Part shown: in pieces, positions 1 to 7,754 of the stretch
Layout: each line of letters begins with the position of its first letter
Numbering within the stretch: position 1 is the first letter of the stretch
Assembly (NCBI GenBank): GCA_964452115.1
Contig: CAYVKY010000107.1
Coordinates: 1 to 8,014 of the forward strand
Direction: 5' to 3'
Length of the DNA stretch: 8,014 bases
Source: CAYVKY01 sp964452115
Lineage (GTDB): Bacteria > Bacteroidota > Ignavibacteria > Tepidaquicellales > Tepidaquicellaceae
The notes under the pieces: generated by a model
What the model saw: the letters and a program-made list of their open reading frames with translations, nothing else
Database searches by the model: none
What the model was told of the DNA's origin: nothing
Position numbers and translations under genes: made by a program

Positions 1-583
1 TTTCATCATCGGTTACAGTTCTCGTAAGATATAAGTGCGCAATTTCATATTCTGTAGTTGCTTCGGGAATTGAATCCCTGTACTGCGCAAAAAAGTCTTT
101 TACTTCCTTATCAGACGCTTTAATTCCGTTCGGGAATTTTTTCCTTTTAAGTTTGTCGGATTTTAATTTCTTTTCCAAATCATCTTTCAGCAATATCCTT
201 ATCTTGCCTATTGTCATTCCGTACGCCTGTTCAATTTTATCTTCGCTGCCCAGTTGTTCAAGAAGTGATTTCATTCTGTAATCAAGCTCTTTGTTTATAT
301 CTTCGGGCTTGACAATAATGCTGTCCTGATCTGCCTTCGCAGTTATTATTCTTTCGTTCACCATTGACTGAAACAGCTGCTGCACGAGTGCGGGCGGGAC
401 TTCGGTCATCTGATTCTGACGCATATACATCTGCACCTGATACTGCAGGTCTGATTCGAGAATTATATCATTTCCGATTACTGCAATTATTCTGTCGCCT
501 TCTTTTTGCGCATAAGTCATTTGCGGAATCATCACTGCCGCTAATGTAATTATCAGCGCCGTTATTAAAATTTTAATTTTCAT
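1..583 (-). CDS. surA: SurA-like periplasmic chaperone / peptidyl-prolyl isomerase, N-terminal part (cut by window edge)
   Basis: The reading frame runs from an ATG at 583-581 off the left edge without a stop, giving 194 visible residues. Residues 1-25 look like a signal peptide: basic MKIK, a hydrophobic core, then TYA before Q26. Residues 31-50 (DRIIAVIGNDIILESDLQYQ) match the opening of the SurA N-terminal chaperone domain, and the charged helical stretch that follows (about 55-170) fits the rest of it. A parvulin (PPIC) domain seems to begin at YEIAHLYL, with H183 at the place of the usual first parvulin histidine. The family binds unfolded outer-membrane proteins in the periplasm and isomerises prolyl bonds. 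The ATG directly follows the TAA of the upstream foldase gene with no gap, so translational coupling is likely. The number of PPIC domains and the C-terminus cannot be seen. The SurA assignment rests on the N-domain; another SurA_N-type foldase is possible. Confidence 0.85.
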   Translation of the reverse strand, partial: MKIKILITALIITLAAVMIPQMTYAQKEGDRIIAVIGNDIILESDLQYQVQMYMRQNQMTEVPPALVQQLFQSMVNERIITAKADQDSIIVKPEDINKELDYRMKSLLEQLGSEDKIEQAYGMTIGKIRILLKDDLEKKLKSDKLKRKKFPNGIKASDKEVKDFFAQYRDSIPEATTEYEIAHLYLTRTVTDDE

Positions 584-2353
584 TTATTCTTCTGTTTCTT
601 CAGTTTGATTTTCGGGCAAATTCTGAAGTGTTTTATTTAAGTTTTCTTCATAAATAGTTACGGGATATTTTTCCTTCAACCTGTCAATGTAGTTTTTCTC
701 TACATCTTTATACTTTAACACCTGCAGTTCATTCATAATTTCAGGTTTCACTTCATCGAATTTTTTATAGTCCGTTTTTCCGTCTTTTAAAAATTTATAT
801 TTATCCTTGTTCTTCTCGTAATATGCAGATGCATCTTCGTCGTTTACTTTTGCATTCGGATACAATTCCTGCTGGTCAATCTTGTAGATTAAAAGTCCGT
901 TAACAAAGTCATTGAAAAGCGTTTGAAATTTTGCATCCTTATCCAAACCCGATTCCTTTGCCGCTATGCCTGCTATTTTCGGTTTGGATGCTTCTTTTAC
1001 GAAATTTTTAAGATTGTCTTTTGTTGCTTTGACAATTCCCGCTTCCCTGTCAGACCTTATATATCCTATAAAGTCATCTATGCTTACATTACCGCCGTTG
1101 AATGTTGCAAGGTTCACGGACTGCTTTCCGTCTGCAAGAAGCGAATCGAGATTTAGTTTATTCAGCACGAGCACCGTGTCAAGCCGGCTGCTGAGAAAAT
1201 TAATTCCGTCGTCGCTGTATTCAAAGTTTGCTTTGCTTAATAATTCATTGTTGAATTTATCGAGAGCCGCTTTATAATAATATCCTCTTTTAAATTCGCT
1301 TTTCATTTCGTCATATTCTTCTTCAAGAGGTTTTACCTTCACAACTTCATCTGCTTTCAAAATGTGAAATCCCGCAGGCGACTGAATTATTCCCGAAATC
1401 TCGCCCTGCTTTAATGTAAATAGCACCGAGTCAAGCGGAAGATATAATCTTCTTCGCGACATAAATCCAAGCGAACCGCCGTTTTCTGCAGAAGGCGGGT
1501 CTTCGGATTTTTCTTTTGCAAGTGTTGCAAAGTCCGCTCCGTTCAGAAGTTGATTGTAAATTTCAAGTATCTTATTATATGCGGCAGCACTGTCAGCAAG
1601 CCTCCCGGTAGAGTCCTGATTTGTCCGCACAAATATATGCGACATTTTCACGGATTCAACCCTGTCTTTTCTGTCGGTAACTTTTATAAGATGAAGTCCG
1701 AACTGAGTTTTGACGGGCTCTGTGCTGTAACTTCCCACTGGAAGCGAGTATGCCGCATCTTCAAATTCAGGAACCGTTTGTCCGCCGGTAAAATAATAGA
1801 TGTCGCCGCCGTTCTGATAAGCGGATGGGTCATCAGAATAAATATGCGCGAGAAGTGCAAAGTCTTCACCGTTCTGCAAACGCGAAAGTGCTTCGTAAAA
1901 CTTTGCATAAACCTTTGCAGAATCATCGGGAGTATATTTTCCTGTAAGTGAAAAAAGGATGTGCGACACCCTGACTTCCGTTTTCTTTCTATCGTACAAT
2001 TTATTGATGTATGGATTCACCACATTGGCATCCGTAAAATACGATATCAGAAGATTATCTTTGAAATCGCTGATTTCTTTTGCAAGGTCAGGTGAATATT
2101 CCAGCCCTCTGTCGTGTGCATCATTTATCTTCAGATGAAAATTTATCAGCAGGTCGAGATATTCCCTTTTTTTCTCGGGAGAAATCACATTATCTCTGTT
2201 TGTTTCGGGCGATGCCTTCAAATATTCCCTGTCATAATCCGGTACCGTTATCTTGTAACCGGCAACGTCAGCCACTACATCCTGAGCGAATGTAACTTTC
2301 AATAAGGCATTTGCTGCAATAAATATTATTGCGAATAAAAGGATTCTTTTCAT
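584..2353 (-). CDS. Secreted PPIC-type peptidyl-prolyl isomerase with two parvulin domains (589 aa)
   Basis: This is a predicted periplasmic folding factor. Residues 1-23 form a signal peptide (MKRILLF, hydrophobic core, TFA before Q24). Residues about 55-120 are helical and chaperone-like. A first parvulin domain spans about 127-227: H131 in VSHILF, SDDPSAYQNGGDIYYF, VPEFEDAA and H221 in TQFGLHLIKV. A second spans about 236-335, with H239 in SHIF, SENGGSLGFM and H330 in GFHILK. In the second domain the usual Phe-containing VPEFE segment is replaced by LPLDSVLF, which recalls the non-catalytic first domain of SurA. Residues 340-589 form a long helical tail with a NDEDASAYYEKNKDKY segment and a closing YIDRLKEKYPVTIYE helix, and end in a Glu-rich tip. 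It is a paralogue of the gene at 2353-4104. Its ATG overlaps that gene's TAA by one base (TAATG). Whether it isomerises proline or acts only as a chaperone cannot be told from sequence. Confidence 0.9.
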   Translation of the reverse strand: MKRILLFAIIFIAANALLKVTFAQDVVADVAGYKITVPDYDREYLKASPETNRDNVISPEKKREYLDLLINFHLKINDAHDRGLEYSPDLAKEISDFKDNLLISYFTDANVVNPYINKLYDRKKTEVRVSHILFSLTGKYTPDDSAKVYAKFYEALSRLQNGEDFALLAHIYSDDPSAYQNGGDIYYFTGGQTVPEFEDAAYSLPVGSYSTEPVKTQFGLHLIKVTDRKDRVESVKMSHIFVRTNQDSTGRLADSAAAYNKILEIYNQLLNGADFATLAKEKSEDPPSAENGGSLGFMSRRRLYLPLDSVLFTLKQGEISGIIQSPAGFHILKADEVVKVKPLEEEYDEMKSEFKRGYYYKAALDKFNNELLSKANFEYSDDGINFLSSRLDTVLVLNKLNLDSLLADGKQSVNLATFNGGNVSIDDFIGYIRSDREAGIVKATKDNLKNFVKEASKPKIAGIAAKESGLDKDAKFQTLFNDFVNGLLIYKIDQQELYPNAKVNDEDASAYYEKNKDKYKFLKDGKTDYKKFDEVKPEIMNELQVLKYKDVEKNYIDRLKEKYPVTIYEENLNKTLQNLPENQTEETEE

Positions 2354-4104
2354 TATATGTTTTTAAAAGTTTTTTCCAAAATTGCATCGTGCACCTTTAC
2401 CGGATATTTCTGGCGAAGCCTTTCTATATATGCCTTGTCCAGATCTTTTGCCCGCTGCTGCTGCAGGTCATTTGCTGCCTGCATTTTCACTTCATCGTAA
2501 GACCTTACTTTCACGCCGCTCGTGTCTGAATATGTATATTTGGATTTATTCTGTTCATAGTATTGCTGAATTTCATCATCTTTTATGTTAACTTTTGAAT
2601 TTATCTCTTCCTGTTCAACTTTGAATTTCAGAATTCCGTTCAGAAAATCATTAAACTGCATCTGATATTCTTCATCTTTTTCAATATTTTTTTCTTTGGC
2701 AACGTAGTTCAGCAGCGACGGCGCAGAACCTTCATTTATCATTTCTACGAGTGCTTTGTATATCGGCGTCCGTCCTGAAAAATTAGGAGAATTTTTCATA
2801 AACTGAATTATTTCATCAATTTTTACTTCTCCGCCTTTATATACTGCGATAACAACCTGTCTGTCCTGCGGCTGAAATGCACTGTCCAGATTTATCTGCG
2901 AAATCGTCTGAAGTGAATCCATGCGCATTTTCATAATATTAATGTTGTCATAGTTTATCTCAAACTTATTATCCTTCCTTACCTTTTCCATATATTTTGC
3001 ATAAGCCTTTCTGTATGCATCGCTTCTTTTGAATTCATTTTTCAGCGTTTCCTTAATTCTTTCGTAAGGAGGGACTTCATTAACTTCCGTTACTTTCACA
3101 AAGTGCCACCCGAACTGTGAGCGAACCGGTCCGACTACGTTACCTATTTTCAAAGCGGATATAGCGCTGTCCAGAGGCAGAGGAATCTGATTACGTTTCA
3201 TCACTCCTACAAGTCCGCCGTTTTGTGCGGTATTCTGATCCATTGAATATTGCTTGGCTAACGATTCAAAGCTCTCGCCCTTTTTCAGTTTCCCTTCCAC
3301 TTCAAGAACCCTTGAAACTACATCCATTGAATCCAGTGCAACTCCTGCTGAATCTCTTTTTTCAACAAGAAATATATGCGCTATACCCACGGATTCTATA
3401 TTTTTTCTTTTACCCGTTATTTTGATAATATGATATCCGAACTGAGTTCTTACCGGATTTTTGGTGTATTCGCCTTCATTTAATGCAAATGCCGCATCTT
3501 CAAATTCCGGAACGAGTGAGCCGCCCGTGAAATAATACAAATCACCGCCGTTTGACTTGGCGCTCGGGTCTTCGCTCATTTCTCTGGCAACTGTTGCAAA
3601 ATCCTCTTTGTTTTTCAGACGCTCCAGCACCTGCTCGGCACGCTTGTATGCCTTGATTGTATCTTCAGGAGGAGAATTTAAAGGCAGGTTTATTAAAATA
3701 TGCGAAATTCTGATTTCGTACTTTCTTCTGTCATATAGTTTTTCAATTCCGGGGTTCACAACATCCTTGTCAATCAGAAATGTGTACATATTTTTTTTGT
3801 ACTCCGCGATTTCATTCTGAATATCGGGTAAATCCATATATCCCTTGTCCTTTGCATCTTTAACTTTTAATCTGAAGTCAATGTATCTATCAAGCATCTC
3901 CCTTTTTTGCTCGATTGGTGCATTTTTCAGGGAATCTACATTAGGCTGGTTTTTTATATAAGTATCTTCAAATTCATATGCATAAATTTTTTCGTCACCG
4001 ATTTCAGCTACAACTGATTTATTTTTCTTCGTACAGGAAAATAAAACCGGTAAGAAAATTATCAGGATTAGAAATCTCACAAGCACATTAAATTTCTTTG
4101 CCAT
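2353..4104 (-). CDS. PPIC-type peptidyl-prolyl isomerase lipoprotein with two parvulin domains (583 aa)
   Basis: I chose the ATG at 4104-4102 because it gives a clean lipoprotein signal: KK, FNVLVRF, a hydrophobic core, then the lipobox LFSC with C24 as the lipidated residue. A TTG two codons upstream is possible but unneeded. The mature protein would be anchored to a membrane on the periplasmic side. Numbered from this ATG, helical chaperone-like residues run about 55-125. Parvulin domain 1 spans about 130-232 (H135 in ISHILI, SEDPSAKSNGGDLYYF, VPEFEDAAF, H225 in QFGYHIIKI). Domain 2 spans about 238-339 (H243 in AHIFLV, H334 in QFGWHFVKV) and has LPLDSAISAL where an active parvulin has its Phe motif. 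The C-terminal tail carries a DDEIQQYYEQNKSKY segment and ends in IERLRQKYPVKVHD. It is closely similar along its length to the next gene. It starts 78 bases after glgA, so it may have its own promoter. Confidence 0.9.
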   Translation of the reverse strand: MAKKFNVLVRFLILIIFLPVLFSCTKKNKSVVAEIGDEKIYAYEFEDTYIKNQPNVDSLKNAPIEQKREMLDRYIDFRLKVKDAKDKGYMDLPDIQNEIAEYKKNMYTFLIDKDVVNPGIEKLYDRRKYEIRISHILINLPLNSPPEDTIKAYKRAEQVLERLKNKEDFATVAREMSEDPSAKSNGGDLYYFTGGSLVPEFEDAAFALNEGEYTKNPVRTQFGYHIIKITGKRKNIESVGIAHIFLVEKRDSAGVALDSMDVVSRVLEVEGKLKKGESFESLAKQYSMDQNTAQNGGLVGVMKRNQIPLPLDSAISALKIGNVVGPVRSQFGWHFVKVTEVNEVPPYERIKETLKNEFKRSDAYRKAYAKYMEKVRKDNKFEINYDNINIMKMRMDSLQTISQINLDSAFQPQDRQVVIAVYKGGEVKIDEIIQFMKNSPNFSGRTPIYKALVEMINEGSAPSLLNYVAKEKNIEKDEEYQMQFNDFLNGILKFKVEQEEINSKVNIKDDEIQQYYEQNKSKYTYSDTSGVKVRSYDEVKMQAANDLQQQRAKDLDKAYIERLRQKYPVKVHDAILEKTFKNI

Positions 4105-4110
4105 TATCAA

Positions 4111-4146
4111 AATTTAGTTAATTAAAACCATAATTTTAACTAAATT
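4111..4146. repeat. AT-only inverted repeat between glgA and the lipoprotein foldase gene
   Basis: AATTTAGTTAA at 4111-4121 is the exact reverse complement of TTAACTAAATT at 4136-4146, an 11-base perfect arm with a 14-base spacer. The arms contain one G or C each, so an RNA hairpin would be weak. It ends 6 bases upstream of the foldase ATG and overlaps the candidate -10 element, so it could be an operator or leader structure. A Rho-independent terminator is unlikely given the lack of a GC stem. Confidence 0.4.
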
Positions 4147-4161
4147 CGATTTTAATAACAA
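4133..4161 (-). promoter_or_regulatory. Possible sigma70-like promoter ahead of the foldase cassette
   Basis: On the minus strand TTGTTA (4161-4156) is followed after exactly 17 bases by TAAAAT (4138-4133). These match TTGACA at 4 of 6 and TATAAT at 5 of 6 positions. Transcription would start near 4126, leaving about 22 bases before the ATG at 4104. It lies in the 72-base gap after the glgA stop, the largest gap between genes in the run. The gap is very AT-rich, so chance matches are easy, and the Bacteroidota-type consensus (TTG, then TAnnTTTG) is not met. Confidence 0.3.
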
Positions 4162-4182
4162 GTCATTGCATACACCTTAAAT

Positions 4183-5646
4183 TTATGGGATATTCCGGTG
4201 CGGTTTAGCCAGAATATTGCGGTATAAAGCGAGATATTTTTCGGCGGAAGAGCTCCATGTGAAATCCATTTCCATGCCGCGTTTTTGCATCATCTGCCAT
4301 TTGGGTTTGTCATTCTGAAAAATATTAAGCGCTGAATCAATTTTTGTGTCTAATTCTTTTGGCTCAAATTTTTCAAATACAAAGCCGTTACCGCTGTTAT
4401 TATCCGTAATTACGTCTTTTACTGTGTCTGCCAGTCCGCCGGTTTTTCTGACTATAGGTACTGTTCCGAATTTTAATGAATACATCTGATTCAAACCGCA
4501 GGGTTCATATCTTGATGGCATCAAAAAGGCATCGCTGCCGGCGGTAATCAAATGCGCCATTTCGTTATCATATCCGAAATGAAGATATAGTTTATCCGGA
4601 TACAGATTCATATATTTTTTAAAAAGCTCTCTGTACTTTTTCTCACCGTCTCCAAGTATCACCATCTTAATCTGTTTTGATAAAATATTGTCCATCACTC
4701 CGTTGAAAATATCAAAACCTTTTTGCCAAACAAACCTCGAAACAATTCCGATTAAAAGTTCATCGGGATTGTGGTCAAGGCAGCTGCGCTTTAGCAGTTC
4801 ATTTTTGTAATATGATTTTATGCTGATAGTTTTGAAGTTGTATTTTGTCGCAAGATACTTATCGGTTTCAGGGCTCCATTCTTTAACATCAATGCCGTTA
4901 AGAATCCCCGTCAGGTCATCCGCTCTCGTTGCAAGAACGCCTTCCAGCCCTGCACCAAAGTCCTTGGTCAGAATTTCCTTTGCATACTGCGGGCTCACTG
5001 TATTAATCGAATCCGCATATTCAATTCCGATTTTCAGAAAATTGAAATTGCCGTACATCTCATAAGGTCCGCCTCCGAAAAACTTTTCAATCGGAAGCCC
5101 TGCTTTCAGAGTTGTATCTCTATTAAAATTTCCCTGATATGCAAGATTATGAATCGTCAGCAGAGTTTTTATATCTTTATAAAAGTCATTATCTCTGAAA
5201 TTTATATTCAAAATTTCGGGTATGAGCGATGTCTGCCAGTCGTTGCAATGAATTATATCGGGCTTGAAGTCCAGTATTTCAAGGGATTTCAGCGCTGCAT
5301 ACTGAAAAAATATGTATCTTTCGTCTTCATCTTCATCATTCGTGTATATCGTATCCCTTTCGAAAAATTCTTTGCTCTCTATAAAATAAATTTTTACTTT
5401 TTCATTCGTTGTCCGATAAATTGCGAAGTGACGGCTTTTGTCATTTATGATAATATCATAACCCTTCGGATTTCCGGTTAACGAAATTTTATATTTTTCC
5501 CTTTCAACCTGTTTATAAAGCGGCAGGAAAATTCTGATATCACACCCCAGCCCCGCAAGCGCCGCAGGCAAAGCCGACGACACATCGCCGAGTCCGCCTG
5601 TTTTTGCGTAGGGCTCACATTCGGTTGTGAAAAATGCTGATTTCAT
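4183..5646 (-). CDS. glgA: Glycogen (starch) synthase, GT5 family (487 aa)
   Basis: This cytoplasmic enzyme transfers glucose from a nucleotide sugar (normally ADP-glucose in bacteria) to the end of an alpha-1,4-glucan. The length is typical of bacterial GlgA and the family signature is complete. The nucleotide-sugar motif KTGGLGDV lies at 15-22, HCNDW at 133-137, TIHNLAYQGNF at 164-174, and ILNGID plus EWSPETDKY at 248-264. The C-terminal Rossmann domain carries SRFVWQKGFD (303-312), ILGDGE (330-335), PSRYEPCGLNQ (377-387, with the catalytic-site Glu in EPCG) and KTGGLADTV (401-409). FTWSSSAEKYLALY closes the fold. The start ATG at 5646-5644 puts the first strand immediately at the N-terminus, as the family expects. 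It begins 12 bases after the ribonuclease gene, in an A/T-rich gap without a Shine-Dalgarno sequence. No other glycogen gene (glgB, glgC, glgP) is in the window, so its link to its neighbours is positional only. Confidence 0.96.
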   Translation of the reverse strand: MKSAFFTTECEPYAKTGGLGDVSSALPAALAGLGCDIRIFLPLYKQVEREKYKISLTGNPKGYDIIINDKSRHFAIYRTTNEKVKIYFIESKEFFERDTIYTNDEDEDERYIFFQYAALKSLEILDFKPDIIHCNDWQTSLIPEILNINFRDNDFYKDIKTLLTIHNLAYQGNFNRDTTLKAGLPIEKFFGGGPYEMYGNFNFLKIGIEYADSINTVSPQYAKEILTKDFGAGLEGVLATRADDLTGILNGIDVKEWSPETDKYLATKYNFKTISIKSYYKNELLKRSCLDHNPDELLIGIVSRFVWQKGFDIFNGVMDNILSKQIKMVILGDGEKKYRELFKKYMNLYPDKLYLHFGYDNEMAHLITAGSDAFLMPSRYEPCGLNQMYSLKFGTVPIVRKTGGLADTVKDVITDNNSGNGFVFEKFEPKELDTKIDSALNIFQNDKPKWQMMQKRGMEMDFTWSSSAEKYLALYRNILAKPHRNIP

Positions 5647-5658
5647 TATTGTAAAAAA

Positions 5659-7077
5659 TTAGTTTAATTCAAATTCATCACCCAATGCGGGTATGAATAC
5701 GTTATTATATCCATTTTGTGCAAGTACATCTTTCAGCGTTAATTGCTGCGAATTTTCACCGTGTACGAGAAATATTTTTTTCAGTTTGTTTTTATCAAAA
5801 AGTTTAACGTTATCAATCAGTTCCTTCTGGTCTGCGTGAGCGGAAAATGCATTCAGCACTCTTACCTTGGAATTGAGTTTATGCTCTTCGCCGAAAATTT
5901 TCACTTTGCTTCCCGGAGTGTCCTTCAGGTCAACGATTCTTCTGCCAAGTGTATTCTGCGCCATATATCCGATTACAATTATCATAGTATTCGGATTATC
6001 AATATTATTTGCCAGATGATGAAGAATTCTTCCTGCTTCGCACATCCCTGATGCTGACACAATCATACACGGACCTTTGACAGCATTTAACTTTTTGGAT
6101 TCCTCTACATCTTTAATATATAGAACATTGTCCAACCCGAATACATTCACTCCATTTGCAAGAAGTGTGGAAGTTTCGGTGTCGAAGCATTCCGGATGGA
6201 GCTTGAAAATTTCAGTTGCATTCACTGTCAGCGGACTGTCCACGAAAACAGGAAACTCCGGAATAATTTTTTTATCGAAGAGTTTCGTAATTTCGTAAAT
6301 GAGTTCCTGCGTTCTGCCCACACTGAATGACGGAACAATGATTTTCGCTTTCATCGCAACCGCTTCCTGCAATGCTGCAATCAGTTCGCTTTCCATCATT
6401 TCCGCATTTTCGTGAAGTCTGGCTCCGTAAGTTGATTCCATTAAAAGATAATCCACGTCTCCCATAAATCCCGGGTCTTTCAGAATCGGAAGATTTTTCC
6501 TTCCGAGGTCGCCGGTATATCCTATCTTAATCTCTTTTCCGTTTTGATTGACTGTCAGCACCACCTGCGCGGAGCCGAGTATATGGCCTGCATCGGTAAA
6601 CTTTACCGATAGCTCTTCTTTGACTGCATCCGGAGCAAAACTCTGTTCATAGTCGAACGAGCGGAACTGTTTCAGCACTGCAACTGCATCCTGAATTTTA
6701 TAAAGCGGATTAAACAACGGTAAGTGCTGCTTCGCTCTTTTTTTATTTACAAACTCGACATCCTTTTCCTGAATGTATGCACTATCCTGAAGCATAATCG
6801 AACACAAATCTCTCGTAGCATTTGTGCAGTATATATTTCCTTCAAAACCTTTTGTCTTTAAAGTCGGCAGATTGCCTGCATGGTCAATATGTGCATGCGA
6901 TAAAATCACTGCATCAATATCCGAAGGCTCGTATATAAAATGGCGGTTCATTTTAAATGATTCTTCGCGTTTCCCTTGGAACATTCCGCAATCCAGTAAT
7001 ATTTTTTTTCCGTTAAGTGTTATCAGGTGCTGCGACCCTGTTACATTTTGTGCTGCACCGCAAAATTTAATTTTCAT
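5659..7077 (-). CDS. Beta-CASP metallo-beta-lactamase ribonuclease, CPSF73/Ysh1-like (472 aa)
   Basis: This is a predicted zinc-dependent RNase of the bacterial COG1236 type, related to the CPSF73 cleavage factor and to bacterial enzymes such as Thermus TTHA0252. All metal-site motifs are present: D29 in LLDCGMFQG, HAHIDHAG at 61-68, H165 in DAGHILGSA and D190 in GYTGDLGR. The inserted beta-CASP domain shows motif A (E214 in ESTYG), the PSFSVGRTQEL segment (249-259) and the SASGMCEAGRILHH segment (341-354). The C-terminal RMMBL part has FSAHADQ (H414) and FLVHGE (H439). No signal peptide or extra KH domain is visible, so it should act on RNA in the cytoplasm. STYG is followed by AR rather than the common DR, probably a neutral change. 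Its ATG overlaps the stop of the DNA glycosylase gene by one base (TAATG). Endo- versus exonuclease activity and targets cannot be inferred. Confidence 0.94.
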   Translation of the reverse strand: MKIKFCGAAQNVTGSQHLITLNGKKILLDCGMFQGKREESFKMNRHFIYEPSDIDAVILSHAHIDHAGNLPTLKTKGFEGNIYCTNATRDLCSIMLQDSAYIQEKDVEFVNKKRAKQHLPLFNPLYKIQDAVAVLKQFRSFDYEQSFAPDAVKEELSVKFTDAGHILGSAQVVLTVNQNGKEIKIGYTGDLGRKNLPILKDPGFMGDVDYLLMESTYGARLHENAEMMESELIAALQEAVAMKAKIIVPSFSVGRTQELIYEITKLFDKKIIPEFPVFVDSPLTVNATEIFKLHPECFDTETSTLLANGVNVFGLDNVLYIKDVEESKKLNAVKGPCMIVSASGMCEAGRILHHLANNIDNPNTMIIVIGYMAQNTLGRRIVDLKDTPGSKVKIFGEEHKLNSKVRVLNAFSAHADQKELIDNVKLFDKNKLKKIFLVHGENSQQLTLKDVLAQNGYNNVFIPALGDEFELN

Positions 7078-7703
7078 TATCCGTTATATTTTAAATTAAT
7101 TGCATTAGTGTTCAGTTTGTGTTTTGTTACATAAGGATTGTCTTTAATGAAATACCTGTAAGGCAGGTATGCCGATTTCACTATTCCTATCCTGCGTGAC
7201 TGCATAATGTCAAAATTATTTTTACCCGTATCGTATATTCCGATTATGCCGCCGGGGGCTGTAAGTTCAAGCTGATTGTGCTGCTTTCCGATGCCGAATG
7301 CAAGACAGAATTTTGCCGGTCCGTTCGTCAGGTCTTCCGGCTTTTTAATATTTTTCCTTCTCCTTTTCATAATATCAATTCCCTCAACCGGCTCAACGGC
7401 TCTTATCAGTACTGCCGCACCCGTTCCGGCTTCTTCGGTTACAACATTGAAACAATAATAATTGCCGTATATAAAATACACATATGAAACTCCGCCTTCC
7501 GAATATAAAAACCTGCTTCTTCCTGTAGTTTTATTGTAAGCGTGGCAGGCTTTGTCGTTTAACCCAAGGTATGCTTCGGTTTCCACAATCACTCCGCTTG
7601 TTACCCTGCCGTTATTTTCACTTTTCACAATCAGTTTTCCCAATAATCCCTGTGCCGCAATCAATGTATCCCTGACATAAAATTTTTTTCCTAATATTTT
7701 CAT
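7077..7703 (-). CDS. mpg: Alkyladenine / 3-methyladenine DNA glycosylase, AAG (MPG) family (208 aa)
   Basis: This is a base-excision repair enzyme that flips out and removes alkylated or deaminated purines (3-methyladenine, hypoxanthine and similar) from DNA. The protein matches the family from end to end: LLGKLIV at 20-26, VIVETEAYLG at 38-47 with E43 at the place of the catalytic Glu of human AAG, KACHAY at 51-56, VSYVYFIYGNYYCFNVV at 72-88 with N86 in the substrate-site Asn position, VLIRAVEPVEG at 98-108, LTNGPAKFCLAFGI at 125-138, and RRIGIVKSAYLPYRY at 170-184. I chose the ATG at 7703-7701, which places LGKKFYVRDTL at the expected N-terminus; a TTG three codons upstream (7712) has no better support. 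It is the first gene of the run and has a long non-coding region upstream. It overlaps the ribonuclease gene by one base, so both are probably co-translated. The bacterial length is shorter than human AAG because the human N-terminal extension is absent. Confidence 0.95.
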   Translation of the reverse strand: MKILGKKFYVRDTLIAAQGLLGKLIVKSENNGRVTSGVIVETEAYLGLNDKACHAYNKTTGRSRFLYSEGGVSYVYFIYGNYYCFNVVTEEAGTGAAVLIRAVEPVEGIDIMKRRRKNIKKPEDLTNGPAKFCLAFGIGKQHNQLELTAPGGIIGIYDTGKNNFDIMQSRRIGIVKSAYLPYRYFIKDNPYVTKHKLNTNAINLKYNG

Positions 7704-7754
7704 ATACAACAAAATAAATATTTATTTGTTTCTTTTGTATGATAAAATTGCCCG

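Noticed and set aside
364..549. Plus-strand open frame of 61 codons, and other plus-strand frames opposite the foldases, glgA, the ribonuclease and mpg
   Set aside because: Each lies inside a minus-strand gene with clear family motifs, shows no recognisable domain, and often overlaps other shadow frames.
1684..1926. Minus-strand 80-codon frame inside the secreted foldase gene
   Set aside because: It is out of frame within a parvulin-domain coding region whose reading frame is certain, and its translation shows no family motif.
4105..4110. TTG start extending the lipoprotein foldase by two codons
   Set aside because: The ATG at 4104 is sufficient and gives a normal lipoprotein signal; the extension adds nothing.
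7704..7712. TTG start extending the glycosylase by three codons
   Set aside because: The ATG at 7703 already gives the family's N-terminus, and no ribosome-binding signal favours the TTG.
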